From contig NZ_QUAB01000048.1 of assembly GCF_003387575.1 (NCBI RefSeq), positions 286,318 through 350,317 of the forward strand: a stretch of 64,000 bases of DNA, read 5' to 3'. The notes beneath the pieces were generated by a model. That model was not told the origin of the DNA, searched no databases, and worked only from the letters and a program-made list of their open reading frames with translations. Positions within the stretch are counted from its first letter, which is position 1. Every line of letters starts with the position of its first letter. Shown one piece after another: positions 32,668 through 41,202 of the stretch. Position numbers and translations under genes: made by a program. The DNA is from Microbacterium bovistercoris. GTDB taxonomy: Bacteria > Actinomycetota > Actinomycetes > Actinomycetales > Microbacteriaceae.

Positions 32668-34380
32668 ATGAGCACACGCCCCGCCACCTCTGCCACCGTC
32701 GCCGTCCGCGAGATGCGCGACTTCCTCTTCGCGCACGGCACCGACTACGACGGGGCGCGCGCCGGATTCCGCTGGCCGGACCCGGCGGAGTTCAACTTCG
32801 CGCTGGAATGGTTCGACGTGATCGCGGGCGAGAACCCCGACCGCCCTGCGGTGCAGATCGTCTCCGCCGACCTCAGCAGCAGGACCTGGACCTACAGTGA
32901 GCTCTCCCGCCGATCCGATCAGGTCGCGAACTGGCTGCGCGATTCCGGCATCCGTCGCGGCGACCACCTCATCGTGATGCTCGGCAACACGATCGAACTG
33001 TGGGAGACGATGCTCGCGATCACGAAGGTCGGTGCCGTCGCCATCCCCACCTCCACACTGCTCAGCGCCGATGACCTCGCCTATCGCGCGACCCACGGCC
33101 GGGCCCGCGCCGTGGTCACCACACCCGACCTCGCAGGCCGGCTCTCCGGCATCCCGGACGACGTCCTGCGGATCGGCGTCGGCGACGCCGTGCCGGATGG
33201 CTGGCTCGCATACGCCGATTCGGCGGATGCCGCACACGAGTACATCCCGGATGCCGCGACGCCGGCCTCCGACACCTGCCTGCTCTACTTCACCTCGGGC
33301 ACGACCAGTCGCCCGAAGCTCGTGCAGCACACGCACGCGTCGTACCCGATCGGGCACCTGTCGACCATGTGGTGGCTGGGAGTGCGGCCGGACGACGTGC
33401 ATCTGAACATCTCCTCCCCCGGCTGGGCGAAGCACGCCTGGTCGAACTTCTACTCGCCGTTCCTCGCCGAGGCGACGGTGTTCGTGTTCAACTACGACCG
33501 CTTCGACGCCGACAGCCTCATGCAGGTCATGGACACGCATCACGTCAGTTCGTTCTGCGCGCCTCCGACGGTGTGGCGGATGCTGATCCAGGCCGACCTG
33601 TCACGCCTGACGCACCCGCCGCGCGAGCTGGTCGGGGCCGGTGAACCTCTGAATCCCGAGGTGATCAGTCGCGTGCGGGAGGCGTGGGGCGGCACGATCC
33701 GCGACGGCTACGGCCAGACCGAGATGACCTGCTGCGTGGGCAACTCCCCCGGCCAGCCCGTCAAGGAGGGCTCGATGGGGCGGCCGACGCCGGGTTACCC
33801 GGTGGTGCTCGTCGACCCGGCGACCGGAGAACTCGCCGAGCGCGAGGGCGAGATCTGCCTCGACCTGTCGCAGGCTCCGCTGGGCCTCATGACCGGTTAC
33901 TACGAGGATCCCGAGAAGACCGCCGAGTCACGCGAGGGCGGCTATCACCACACCGGCGACATCGCCGTACGCGACGAGGACGGCTACCTCACCTACATCG
34001 GCCGCGCCGATGACGTGTTCAAGGCCTCGGACTACAAGGTCTCGCCGTTCGAGCTGGAGTCGGTGCTGCTCGAGCATGACGACGTCGTCGAGGCGGCCGT
34101 CGTGCCGAGCCCCGACCCGACCCGCCTGGCCGTGCCGAAGGCCTACGTGTGCCTGACCGCCGCGGCCCAGCAGGACGAGACGGCCGCGGCATCCGCGATC
34201 TTCGCCTACTCGCGCGAGCGACTCTCCTCGCATCTCTGGGTGCGGATCATCGAGTTCGTGCCGGAGCTGCCGAAGACGATCTCGGGCAAGATCCGCCGCG
34301 TCGAGCTGCGCGCCCGCGAGGCGGAGCGCGTCGCCGCCGGCGACCCGGCCGGCCAGCACCACGACCGCGACCACCGCTGA
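32668..34380 (+). CDS. AMP-forming acyl-CoA synthetase (medium-chain/AcsM type)
   Basis: 570-residue adenylate-forming enzyme that activates a carboxylic acid with ATP and CoA. The P-loop YFTSGTTSRPK (about 207-217), GAGEPLNPEV, DGYGQTEMTC and HTGDIAVRDEDGYL are clear, and the catalytic A10 lysine is in PKTISGKIRR near residue 541. The protein resembles ACSM/benzoate-type synthetases more than acetyl-CoA synthetase. ATG at 32668 is preceded by GGGGGA. The substrate is unknown and the gene stands alone. Confidence 0.9.
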   Translation: MSTRPATSATVAVREMRDFLFAHGTDYDGARAGFRWPDPAEFNFALEWFDVIAGENPDRPAVQIVSADLSSRTWTYSELSRRSDQVANWLRDSGIRRGDHLIVMLGNTIELWETMLAITKVGAVAIPTSTLLSADDLAYRATHGRARAVVTTPDLAGRLSGIPDDVLRIGVGDAVPDGWLAYADSADAAHEYIPDAATPASDTCLLYFTSGTTSRPKLVQHTHASYPIGHLSTMWWLGVRPDDVHLNISSPGWAKHAWSNFYSPFLAEATVFVFNYDRFDADSLMQVMDTHHVSSFCAPPTVWRMLIQADLSRLTHPPRELVGAGEPLNPEVISRVREAWGGTIRDGYGQTEMTCCVGNSPGQPVKEGSMGRPTPGYPVVLVDPATGELAEREGEICLDLSQAPLGLMTGYYEDPEKTAESREGGYHHTGDIAVRDEDGYLTYIGRADDVFKASDYKVSPFELESVLLEHDDVVEAAVVPSPDPTRLAVPKAYVCLTAAAQQDETAAASAIFAYSRERLSSHLWVRIIEFVPELPKTISGKIRRVELRAREAERVAAGDPAGQHHDRDHR

Positions 34381-34429
34381 CGCGTCGCCGGGGCGCCGGG
34401 GCGCTGGCCCGCGCTCCCGTCGCAAACCA

Positions 34430-34456
34430 GCACAGTCCCGACCGCGAACACTGTGC
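34430..34456. terminator. Hairpin after the acyl-CoA synthetase gene
   Basis: GCACAGT / ACTGTGC arms (34430-34436 and 34450-34456) with a 13-base loop, 50 bases past the stop codon and before the EamA gene. Weak candidate terminator. Confidence 0.4.
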
Positions 34457-34494
34457 CGGATCGCGACCGGAACGCGCGGACGCCGGGCGGCAGA

Positions 34495-35421
34495 ATGGTG
34501 ACGATGAACGCCCGCTTCCGCTTCCTGCGCCTGCGCCCGCAGGAGCTCGCCCTCATCGCCATCACAGCGGTGTGGGGCGGCACCTTCCTGCTCGTGCACT
34601 GGGCCGTGGAGCACGCCGGCCCGTGGTTCTTCGTCGGCATCCGGTTCCTCATCGCCGGGGCGATCAGCGTCGTCATCTTCCGGCGATCGCTTCGCGGCAT
34701 CCGCTGGATCGACATCGGCGCAGGGACGGCCATCGGGGTGATGATCTACGCCGGCTACGGCCTGCAGACCTTCGGCCTGCAGACGATCGAGTCGAGCACC
34801 TCGGCGTTCATCACGGCGCTGTACGTGCCGCTCGTGCCGCTGCTGCAGTGGGCGGTGTTCCGCAACCGGCCACCGGCGATGGCGTTCGTCGGAGCGGGCC
34901 TGGCCTTCGCGGGGCTCGTGCTCATCGCCGGCCCCGACGCCCTCTCGCTGACGCTGGGCGCCGGTGAGATCGCGACCATGATCAGCACGCTGCCGATCGC
35001 CGGAGAGATCATCCTGATCAGCGTGTTCGCGAACCGCATCGACCTCGGCCGCATCACGATCGTGCAGCTGCTCACCGCGGGTCTGCTGGGGCTGGCGACG
35101 ATGCCGATCGTCGGCGAGGCGCTGCCGGAGTTCTCGTGGATCTGGCTCGGCGCGGCGGTCGGACTGGGCGCCGCGAGCTGCATCATCCAGCTGACGATGA
35201 ACTGGGCCCAGAAGCAGGTCTCCCCGACTCGCGCCACCATCATCTACGCGGGCGAACCGGTGTGGGCGGCAGTCGTGGGGCGGATCGCCGGAGAACGGCT
35301 GCCGCTGACCGCGCTCATCGGCGGGGCGCTGGTCGTGCTGGGCACGCTCGCCAGCGAGATCAGGATCGTCCGGCGCCGCGACGCTTCGACGGGCTCAGCG
35401 ACCCAGCCTGCGGATCCCTGA
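34495..35421 (+). CDS. EamA/DMT-superfamily transporter
   Basis: 308 residues with ten predicted helices in two EamA repeats: LIAITAVWGGTFLLVHWAVE opens the first and the second begins near EIATMISTLPIAGEIILISV. Members export amino acids or metabolites. The start is ambiguous among ATG 34495, GTG 34498 and ATG 34504; 34495 has the best upstream G-rich site. The last codons (ASTGSATQPADP) are encoded by a copy of the 'cttcgacgggctcag' repeat (35384-35398), so a repeat seems to have altered the C-terminus. Confidence 0.87.
   Translation: MVTMNARFRFLRLRPQELALIAITAVWGGTFLLVHWAVEHAGPWFFVGIRFLIAGAISVVIFRRSLRGIRWIDIGAGTAIGVMIYAGYGLQTFGLQTIESSTSAFITALYVPLVPLLQWAVFRNRPPAMAFVGAGLAFAGLVLIAGPDALSLTLGAGEIATMISTLPIAGEIILISVFANRIDLGRITIVQLLTAGLLGLATMPIVGEALPEFSWIWLGAAVGLGAASCIIQLTMNWAQKQVSPTRATIIYAGEPVWAAVVGRIAGERLPLTALIGGALVVLGTLASEIRIVRRRDASTGSATQPADP
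35384..35398. repeat. 'cttcgacgggctcag' repeat arm within the EamA gene end
   Basis: Same 15-base sequence as the left arm at 2337-2351. It is in the coding end of the EamA gene; a degenerate right arm (CTGAGCCGGAG) covers the region of the stop codon. Confidence 0.7.
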
Positions 35422-35439
35422 GCCGGAGTGACCGGCCGG

Positions 35440-35838
35440 TCAGGACGCGACGGCCGGAACCGTCGAGGTCTGCACGCCGGCACGAGGCTTCGCGGTCGGT
35501 GCGGTCGCGGCCTCGACGTCGGCCTCGGTCGTCTCAGCGACCGGCATCCGTGTCGGGGTCGAGAGCAGCACGGCGTGGATGATCCCCCCGAGCACCAGCG
35601 CGACGACGAGTGCGGCGCCCGACACGATCACCGGAGCCCACAGGCTGGCGAAGGATGCCGCCAGGCTGAGCAGCATTCCGACGATCCAGACGCCCAGAGC
35701 GCCACCGAAGACTCCCGCGGCTCCGCCTGCGAGTGCAACGCCCGCGACGATCGCGCAGATGACGGCCAGGACGGCTCCGCCGATCCCGATCGGCACGAAA
35801 ATCGATGCCAGTGTGTGTGAAACGGCCAACGACGACAT
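35440..35838 (-). CDS. Small alanine/glycine-rich membrane protein
   Basis: 132 residues with three hydrophobic segments up to about residue 95 and a polar, Thr/Pro/Ala-rich tail. No family recognised. ATG at 35838 is preceded by GGGGGG; the open frame extends 22 codons upstream without a ribosome site. A TATA-rich stretch at about 35882-35890 (CTTTATATCA on the coding strand) may be part of its promoter. Confidence 0.65.
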   Translation of the reverse strand: MSSLAVSHTLASIFVPIGIGGAVLAVICAIVAGVALAGGAAGVFGGALGVWIVGMLLSLAASFASLWAPVIVSGAALVVALVLGGIIHAVLLSTPTRMPVAETTEADVEAATAPTAKPRAGVQTSTVPAVAS

Positions 35839-35967
35839 AACACGACCCCCCGTGTCCTCGTGCGCACCCCCGTGCGCCTCTGATATAAAGCGTACGCACT
35901 TCACGGCGCGTCCGGCATCCTCCTTCAGAACGATTCGATATCAGTCCCGAGAACGATGCGTGTCCGC

Positions 35968-37446
35968 TCAGTTACGGGTGCGCGCCCTCCGCCGCTTCGG
36001 CTTCGTCGTGACCACCGGGATGGATCCGGTGATCACCATGTCCACCGCATTCGCAGCCTCGTGCGGGCCGACGACGGCCAGCGTCGACGTCTCAGTGGCG
36101 AACTCGGGATTGACCGGCAGGGCCTTCAGCCGGCGATGCGCGCTGATGTACGCCGGGACCAGGATCACGACCGCGCCGAGCCAGGCGAGCGGGTCGCTCA
36201 GCGCGACGCCGAGGAAGCTCCACAGCGAACCGAGCACGATCGCCGCGACCACGCGCATGACCAGCTCGAGCACTCCGGTGACGGTCGGGATGAGCGCCTG
36301 GCCGAGGCCCTGCAGCGCACCGCGCAGCACGAAAAGCACGCCGAGGATCGAGTAGGTGAGCCCGTTGACGACCAGCATGAGGTGCGCCATCTCGACCACC
36401 TCTGCCGATCCGTCTCCGACGAACACTCGCACCACGGGCTCACCGAACGCGATCAGCACCGCGCCGAGGAACACCGAGGCGCCGATCGACATCCAGATCG
36501 CCTGGGTCACGCCACGGCGGATGCGGTCGGGCCGGCGCGCCCCGAGGTTCTGCGCGACGTACATCGAGGTGGCCAGACCCAGCGATGCGAGCAGGGCGCT
36601 GGCCAGGCTGCCGATCCTCGCGAAGACGGTGTACGCGGCGACGGCATCCGGGCCGATGGTGTTCAGGGCGACCTGGACGATGAGCAGGCCGATCGCGATG
36701 ATCGACGCCTGGAAGCCCATCGGCAGACCGAGCCGCAGGTGCTCCTTGGCATCCGCCTTGCTGATCCGCCAGTCCGCGCGGCGGACGTGCAGCGCGGGCA
36801 GGCGTCGTCGGGCGTACTCGAGACAGGCCAGCACCGAGATCGCCTGGGCGACGGCCGTCGCCCAGGCGGCACCGGCGACGCCCCAGCCCAGCGTGCCGAC
36901 CATGACGATGACGAGGCCGACGTTCAGCACGCAGGAGACCACGAGGAAGATGAGCGGCGTCCGCGAGTCGCCTATGGCGCGGATGATGGCCGACAGGTAG
37001 TTGAAGAACATGATCGCGCTGCCGGTCACCAGAGTGACCTGGGTGAACACCGTCGCCTCTGCGAGCAGTTCGGGCGGCGTCTGCATCAGCACGAGCAGCG
37101 GCTCGGCGATCAGAGGCCCCGCGATCGTGAGCAGGATGCTGGCCGCGCCCGTGAGCAGGGTGCCCGTCGCCACCGACCTGCGCACGCCGTCGTCGTCCTT
37201 CGCACCGAAGGCCTGGGCCGTCGGGATCGCGAAGCCGCTCGACATGCCCCAGGCGAAGCCCATCAGCAGAAAGATCAGGCTGCCCGTCGCGCCCACGGCG
37301 GCGAGGGAGTTCACGCCCAGGTGCCGCCCGACGACGACGGCGTCGGTGAACTGGTACAGCTGCTGCACCACGTTGCCGATGAGCAGGGGCACGGAGAAGG
37401 CCAGGATGACGCGCCAGGGGCGTCCCGTGGTGAGGGTGGTGGACAT
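35968..37446 (-). CDS. MATE-family efflux transporter
   Basis: 492-residue multidrug/toxin exporter with 12 predicted helices in two halves. PWRVILAFSVPLLIGNVVQQ is the usual first helix, and VVGRHLGVNSLAAVGATGSL the family's conserved second region; the NorM/DinF-type QPLxxxxY-like blocks are diverged. It probably exchanges Na+ or H+ for cationic compounds. The mRNA start region carries a strong hairpin and a palindromic operator (37500-37556). Confidence 0.92.
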   Translation of the reverse strand: MSTTLTTGRPWRVILAFSVPLLIGNVVQQLYQFTDAVVVGRHLGVNSLAAVGATGSLIFLLMGFAWGMSSGFAIPTAQAFGAKDDDGVRRSVATGTLLTGAASILLTIAGPLIAEPLLVLMQTPPELLAEATVFTQVTLVTGSAIMFFNYLSAIIRAIGDSRTPLIFLVVSCVLNVGLVIVMVGTLGWGVAGAAWATAVAQAISVLACLEYARRRLPALHVRRADWRISKADAKEHLRLGLPMGFQASIIAIGLLIVQVALNTIGPDAVAAYTVFARIGSLASALLASLGLATSMYVAQNLGARRPDRIRRGVTQAIWMSIGASVFLGAVLIAFGEPVVRVFVGDGSAEVVEMAHLMLVVNGLTYSILGVLFVLRGALQGLGQALIPTVTGVLELVMRVVAAIVLGSLWSFLGVALSDPLAWLGAVVILVPAYISAHRRLKALPVNPEFATETSTLAVVGPHEAANAVDMVITGSIPVVTTKPKRRRARTRN

Positions 37447-37499
37447 GCGGGATCCAGGGAAACGAGGGAGGACGGGGAGCGGAGGATTCCGGAAGACGA

Positions 37500-37556
37500 C
37501 ACCGGCACCGTGAAAGGGTCACGGCGCCGGTGAAACGATTGTATCGAATCGATTCG
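37500..37556 (-). promoter_or_regulatory. MATE gene promoter, palindromic operator and 5' leader hairpin
   Basis: On the minus strand the palindrome CGAATCGATTCG (37545-37556) is followed directly by a -10 TACAAT (37543-37538), and the transcript should begin near 37531 with a hairpin of 14-bp arms (37519-37532 with 37500-37513, one mismatch, five-base loop). A leader hairpin at the 5' end of an exporter message suggests RNA-level control or mRNA stabilisation. Confidence 0.65.
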
Positions 37557-37690
37557 GGGAACCACCAGGGGCACGAGCAGGATCTTCGCCTAACGAGCGG
37601 ACGCCGAGAGGTCAACCCGGTGTGCTCCCGACCGCCTCACCCCTAACGTCGCCGACGAGACCAGACGAGATGTCGAAGGAGGATATCGCC

Positions 37691-38971
37691 ATGGATGACC
37701 GGCAGCATGGCGGCGTGCGGATGGATGACCTCGAGTTCGTGCTGCAGCGCCCGAACACGTGGACGACGGTGTACGTCGACGGACCGGCAGGAGAACCGCC
37801 GGACACCGTCGAGCAGCGGATGGACGCCCTGGAGCGACGCCTGGAGGATGCCGGTGCACCAGAGGCCGACAGGAGGGCGGTCGCCTCGGCGCTCGGCGCG
37901 GGCGGCGCCCCTGCTTTCCCCTCGTCGCGCTGGCTCGCGGTCCGGGACGGGCGAGTGGAGGCGGGGGCCTCGTTCGCCGGGCCGCGTCTGGGGCCGGAGC
38001 GCGTCGTGCACGGCGCGTTCCCCGAGGTCGCCCCGCTGCTCCGGCACATGTCCACCGAGAGTCGCATCCTCATCATCGAGACCGAACGGGCCGGCGCCCG
38101 CCTCAGCACCGAGCAGGTCGGTAGAGCCGACCGCCGCACCGCCGGCGTCGTCGACGGTGAGGAGGGGCAGATCACGAAGGTGCAGGCGGGCGGCTGGTCG
38201 CATGCGAACTATCAGCGGCACGCCGAGGAGGTGTGGCGGCGCAACCAGTCCGAGGTGGCCGAGGCGGCGAACCAGCTGATCGAGGAACAGCGCCCCGACC
38301 GCATCTTCGTCACGGGTGACGTACGGGCGCGCACGATGCTGATCGACGATCTGCGCGTGACAGATCCCGAGCGCATCGTCGAGGTCGACGCCGACACCCT
38401 GGCCGCGGGCTCGGACGACACGGCTCTGGATCGCGCGATCGAGGAGAGTGTGGCCGATGCGGGCCGGCGGCTGATCGACGATGCTCGCGATCGCAGTGCC
38501 GCGGGCGACGGCAGGGAGGGCGCCAACGGCGTCGCCGAGGTCGTCGAGGCGCTGCAGCAGGGACGGGCGGAGGTCGTGGTGCTGGATCCCCGCATGACCG
38601 AATCGAGCACCGAGCTGATCGCGTTGTCCTCGGAGCCGTGGATCGCGCTCTCGAGCGCCGCGGACTACGACGTCGAGGGCACACCCGTCGCCGCCGCGGA
38701 GGCGCTCGCCCGCGCCGCCATCATGACCGGTGCACAGGTGCTGTTCGACGAGGAGGACCTGGCGGATGCGGAGGCGCGGCCCACGACGGCGGCGGCTCCC
38801 CCGATCGCCGTGCTGCGCTGGCCGCGCACCGAGCAGGAGGAAGCCGCGCGCGACCAGCAGGGGCACCCCTCCCAGGCGGAGGGCGAGGATCCGGAGTCCG
38901 AGCGCGTCCGCGACCCGTTCATCGACGGGCATCCGTCGCAGGCGGAGGGCGAGGATCCCGGCGACCGGTGA
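37691..38971 (+). CDS. Balon/Rv2629-type ribosome hibernation factor (eRF1/Pelota-like)
   Basis: 426 residues related to mycobacterial Rv2629, the family called Balon, which binds the ribosomal A site in hibernating ribosomes, and to Vms1/baeRF proteins. The loop GGWSHANYQRH (167-177) corresponds to the eRF1/Vms1 central-domain loop, and the C-terminal part (RIFVTGDVRARTMLIDDL, EVVEALQQGRAEVVVLD) is the eL30e-like domain. ATG at 37691 follows GGAGG. The last 40 residues contain a tandem GHPSQAEGEDP duplication, also visible in the DNA. Expected to be induced on stress or starvation. Confidence 0.82.
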   Translation: MDDRQHGGVRMDDLEFVLQRPNTWTTVYVDGPAGEPPDTVEQRMDALERRLEDAGAPEADRRAVASALGAGGAPAFPSSRWLAVRDGRVEAGASFAGPRLGPERVVHGAFPEVAPLLRHMSTESRILIIETERAGARLSTEQVGRADRRTAGVVDGEEGQITKVQAGGWSHANYQRHAEEVWRRNQSEVAEAANQLIEEQRPDRIFVTGDVRARTMLIDDLRVTDPERIVEVDADTLAAGSDDTALDRAIEESVADAGRRLIDDARDRSAAGDGREGANGVAEVVEALQQGRAEVVVLDPRMTESSTELIALSSEPWIALSSAADYDVEGTPVAAAEALARAAIMTGAQVLFDEEDLADAEARPTTAAAPPIAVLRWPRTEQEEAARDQQGHPSQAEGEDPESERVRDPFIDGHPSQAEGEDPGDR

Positions 38972-38983
38972 GTGGGGGCGTGG

Positions 38984-40075
38984 TCAGCGTTGCGCCGCGG
39001 CCGCGGCGTCGCTGGGGGCGACGGCGGGGGCATCCGCCCTGGCGTAGACGCCGATCGCCCGCACGAAGTAGAGCAGCCAGGCGAACAGCAGACCGGCTGC
39101 GATGAATTCCATGCCGGTGAGGTTGTAATAGCCGATCGGGATCCACAGCGCGATGGCCACGACGATCCCGATGATCACCAGCAGCGAGAAGCCCGAGACC
39201 TCCCTCGGCAGCCCGGGCAGGAAGCGCAGCGCGCAGACCACGAACACCACGAACAGCACGACCATGCCGGATGCCGCGCCGACGTGGATCGGGATGCTCA
39301 CCGCGTCGGGCACCAGACCGGCGATGGTCAGGCAGATGCCGATGCCGGCGAACAGCCAGGACAGCTGACGGGTGCGCCGTTTCGGCTCGGCCCCGCGCGC
39401 GATCAGCCCGAGCTCCACGTCACGGCCGACGTAGTTCGCCAGCACCGTCACGACGAGCCCGGTGAGGATGAGGGCCAGGTTGAACCGGTACCCGGATGCC
39501 TGGTCGCTGTTGCCCAGCTGCGAGAAGTGCAGCTGCCACCAGGAGAGGTCCGGCGTGCTGAGCATGCTGGCCATCGTCCCGGTGAACAGCACCAGGGTGG
39601 CGAGCATGGCCAGGCCGTCGGCGGTGACCCGCGAACCGGACAGGAACGCCGCATACGTGAATGCCGCCACGGAGGCGCCCACCAGCGCTCCGCCGCCCAG
39701 CGGATCGATGTCCATGCCGAAGAAACCCTGCTGGAACAGGCTCGCGACGGCCTGCACCACGAGGTACGACAGCATCGCCATCGCCGCCGTCATGGCGGCC
39801 ACGTCGAGGATGCGCTTGGCCAGCGGCATCCGCCGCCGCCACGCGTCGTACCCGCGTCGCGACTCGACGACGAAGGATGCCGCGAATGCGGCGCCGGCGA
39901 AGGCGGCAGCCGCCCACGCGGCGAGGTTGCCGACCGAGAGCGTCTGGCCGGCGAGCGGCCAGCGCTCTCCCCACATCACGACGATCGTCATGATCGCCGC
40001 GATGGCGAACGCCGAGACCGCCCAGCGGGTGGCGACGGACTCCATCCGCACTCTGTCGCGGAACGTGGTGTGCAT
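38984..40075 (-). CDS. Polytopic membrane protein, about nine helices
   Basis: 363 residues with nine or ten helices, a polar loop (ESRRGYDAWRRRMPLAKR) after the second and an Ala-rich soluble tail. It resembles DUF998-type and related uncharacterised actinobacterial membrane proteins, but no function can be given. The stop is 12 bases from the stop of the Balon-like gene on the other strand. Confidence 0.75.
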   Translation of the reverse strand: MHTTFRDRVRMESVATRWAVSAFAIAAIMTIVVMWGERWPLAGQTLSVGNLAAWAAAAFAGAAFAASFVVESRRGYDAWRRRMPLAKRILDVAAMTAAMAMLSYLVVQAVASLFQQGFFGMDIDPLGGGALVGASVAAFTYAAFLSGSRVTADGLAMLATLVLFTGTMASMLSTPDLSWWQLHFSQLGNSDQASGYRFNLALILTGLVVTVLANYVGRDVELGLIARGAEPKRRTRQLSWLFAGIGICLTIAGLVPDAVSIPIHVGAASGMVVLFVVFVVCALRFLPGLPREVSGFSLLVIIGIVVAIALWIPIGYYNLTGMEFIAAGLLFAWLLYFVRAIGVYARADAPAVAPSDAAAAAQR

Positions 40076-40167
40076 GTAGTCAGGTGTACCGCACGCCGGC
40101 GCCCGCAGGGCGTGGTCGCTGCGGCGAGCGCCGTGCTCGGCTGCCCCGCCGTGCCCTGAAGACGGCC

Positions 40168-40189
40168 CCGCTCCTATAGTGGAGCGGAC
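40168..40189 (+). promoter_or_regulatory. TSUP promoter with palindrome around the -10
   Basis: CCGCTCC (40168-40174) and GGAGCGG (40181-40187) flank TATAGT (40175-40180), a good -10. Transcription should start only two or three bases before the ATG at 40190. A regulator bound to the palindrome would block the -10 directly. Confidence 0.6.
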
Positions 40190-40948
40190 ATGGAGTTGCT
40201 GGATGCCGCGCTGATCGCCCTCGCCGGAACCGCGGCAGGCGCGATCAACGCCCTCGCCGGCGGTGGCTCACTGGTGACCTTCCCCACGCTCCTGGCGCTC
40301 GGCTATCCCCCTGTGCTCGCCAACGTGACCAACACCGTCGCCGCCTTCCCGGGGTACGTGGGCGGCGCCTGGGGATACCGGGCCGAGCTGAGCGGTCAGC
40401 GCCGGCGCATCCTGGTGCTCGGCGTTCTGACCGCCGTCGGCGCGCTCATCGGATCGGCGCTGCTCCTGCTCGGGTCGGAGGGCACCTTCCGCGCGGTGGT
40501 GCCGTGGCTGATCCTCGGCTCGACCGTGCTGATGGCGGTGCAGCCGGCGATATCGAAGGCGCTGGCCCGCCGCGCGGCAGGGCCGGAACGGCTGACCTGG
40601 GCGGGCGTCGGCGAGCTCGGCGTCGGCATCTACGGCGGCTACTTCAACGCCGGACTCGGATTCATGATGCTCGGTGTGATGGGGATGACGCTGAACGACG
40701 GCATCCAGCGGCTGAACGCCCTGAAGAGCGTGATGTCGGCGGTCGCGAGCCTGGTGTCGCTGGTCTTCTTCGTGATCTTCGCCGAGGTGGCCTGGCCGGC
40801 CGCGATCATCATGGCGATCAGCGGGCTGGTGGGCGGCTGGATCGGCGCCAGGGTCGGCCGCAGGATCCCGCCCGCTCCCCTGCGCTGGTCGATCGTCGCG
40901 TTCGGGTTGATCCTGTTCTTGATGATGCTGACCGGCGTGCTGGGCTGA
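40190..40948 (+). CDS. TSUP (TauE/SafE) family anion transporter
   Basis: 252 residues with eight predicted helices. GAINALAGGGSLVTFPTLLA is the repeated TSUP motif in the first half and YGGYFNAGLGFMMLG its counterpart in the second. The family moves sulfite, sulfonates or other organic anions; which one is not shown here. Single gene with its own promoter. Confidence 0.9.
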   Translation: MELLDAALIALAGTAAGAINALAGGGSLVTFPTLLALGYPPVLANVTNTVAAFPGYVGGAWGYRAELSGQRRRILVLGVLTAVGALIGSALLLLGSEGTFRAVVPWLILGSTVLMAVQPAISKALARRAAGPERLTWAGVGELGVGIYGGYFNAGLGFMMLGVMGMTLNDGIQRLNALKSVMSAVASLVSLVFFVIFAEVAWPAAIIMAISGLVGGWIGARVGRRIPPAPLRWSIVAFGLILFLMMLTGVLG

Positions 40949-40954
40949 CGTTCG

Positions 40955-41131
40955 TCAGTCGCGCGAGCGGGTGAGGCTGCGCAGCACGAGGAACACGATC
41001 ACCGCGACGACGGCGACGACAGCGAGCTTCGCGATGAACCAGAGCACCGAGAACAGGGCGCTCACGATCCACCACGCGATCACCACGGCGACGATCACTC
41101 CGAGCACGGTCCAGATGCTGGTCTTGTTCAC
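40955..41131 (-). CDS. 58-residue membrane peptide
   Basis: A short gene starting at GTG 41131: VNKTSIWTVLGVIVAVVIAW is the beginning, with two adjacent hydrophobic helices and a basic end (LRSLTRSRD). The stop lies seven bases from the stop of the TSUP gene. Similar tiny membrane proteins are common in Microbacteriaceae, and the function is unknown. Coding is supported by the regular third-position G/C and the perfect hydrophobic pattern. Confidence 0.65.
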   Translation of the reverse strand: MNKTSIWTVLGVIVAVVIAWWIVSALFSVLWFIAKLAVVAVVAVIVFLVLRSLTRSRD

Positions 41132-41202
41132 GGTTCCAATCTAGACGGCGCTCCCGGTTAGCCTGATGTGTCCGCCGCCGTCCCGCCCACCCGAGGAGCC
41201 GC

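Noticed and set aside
35956..37533. 525-codon plus-strand open frame
   Set aside because: Antisense shadow of the MATE gene with Arg/Asp/His-rich low-complexity text and no ribosome site.
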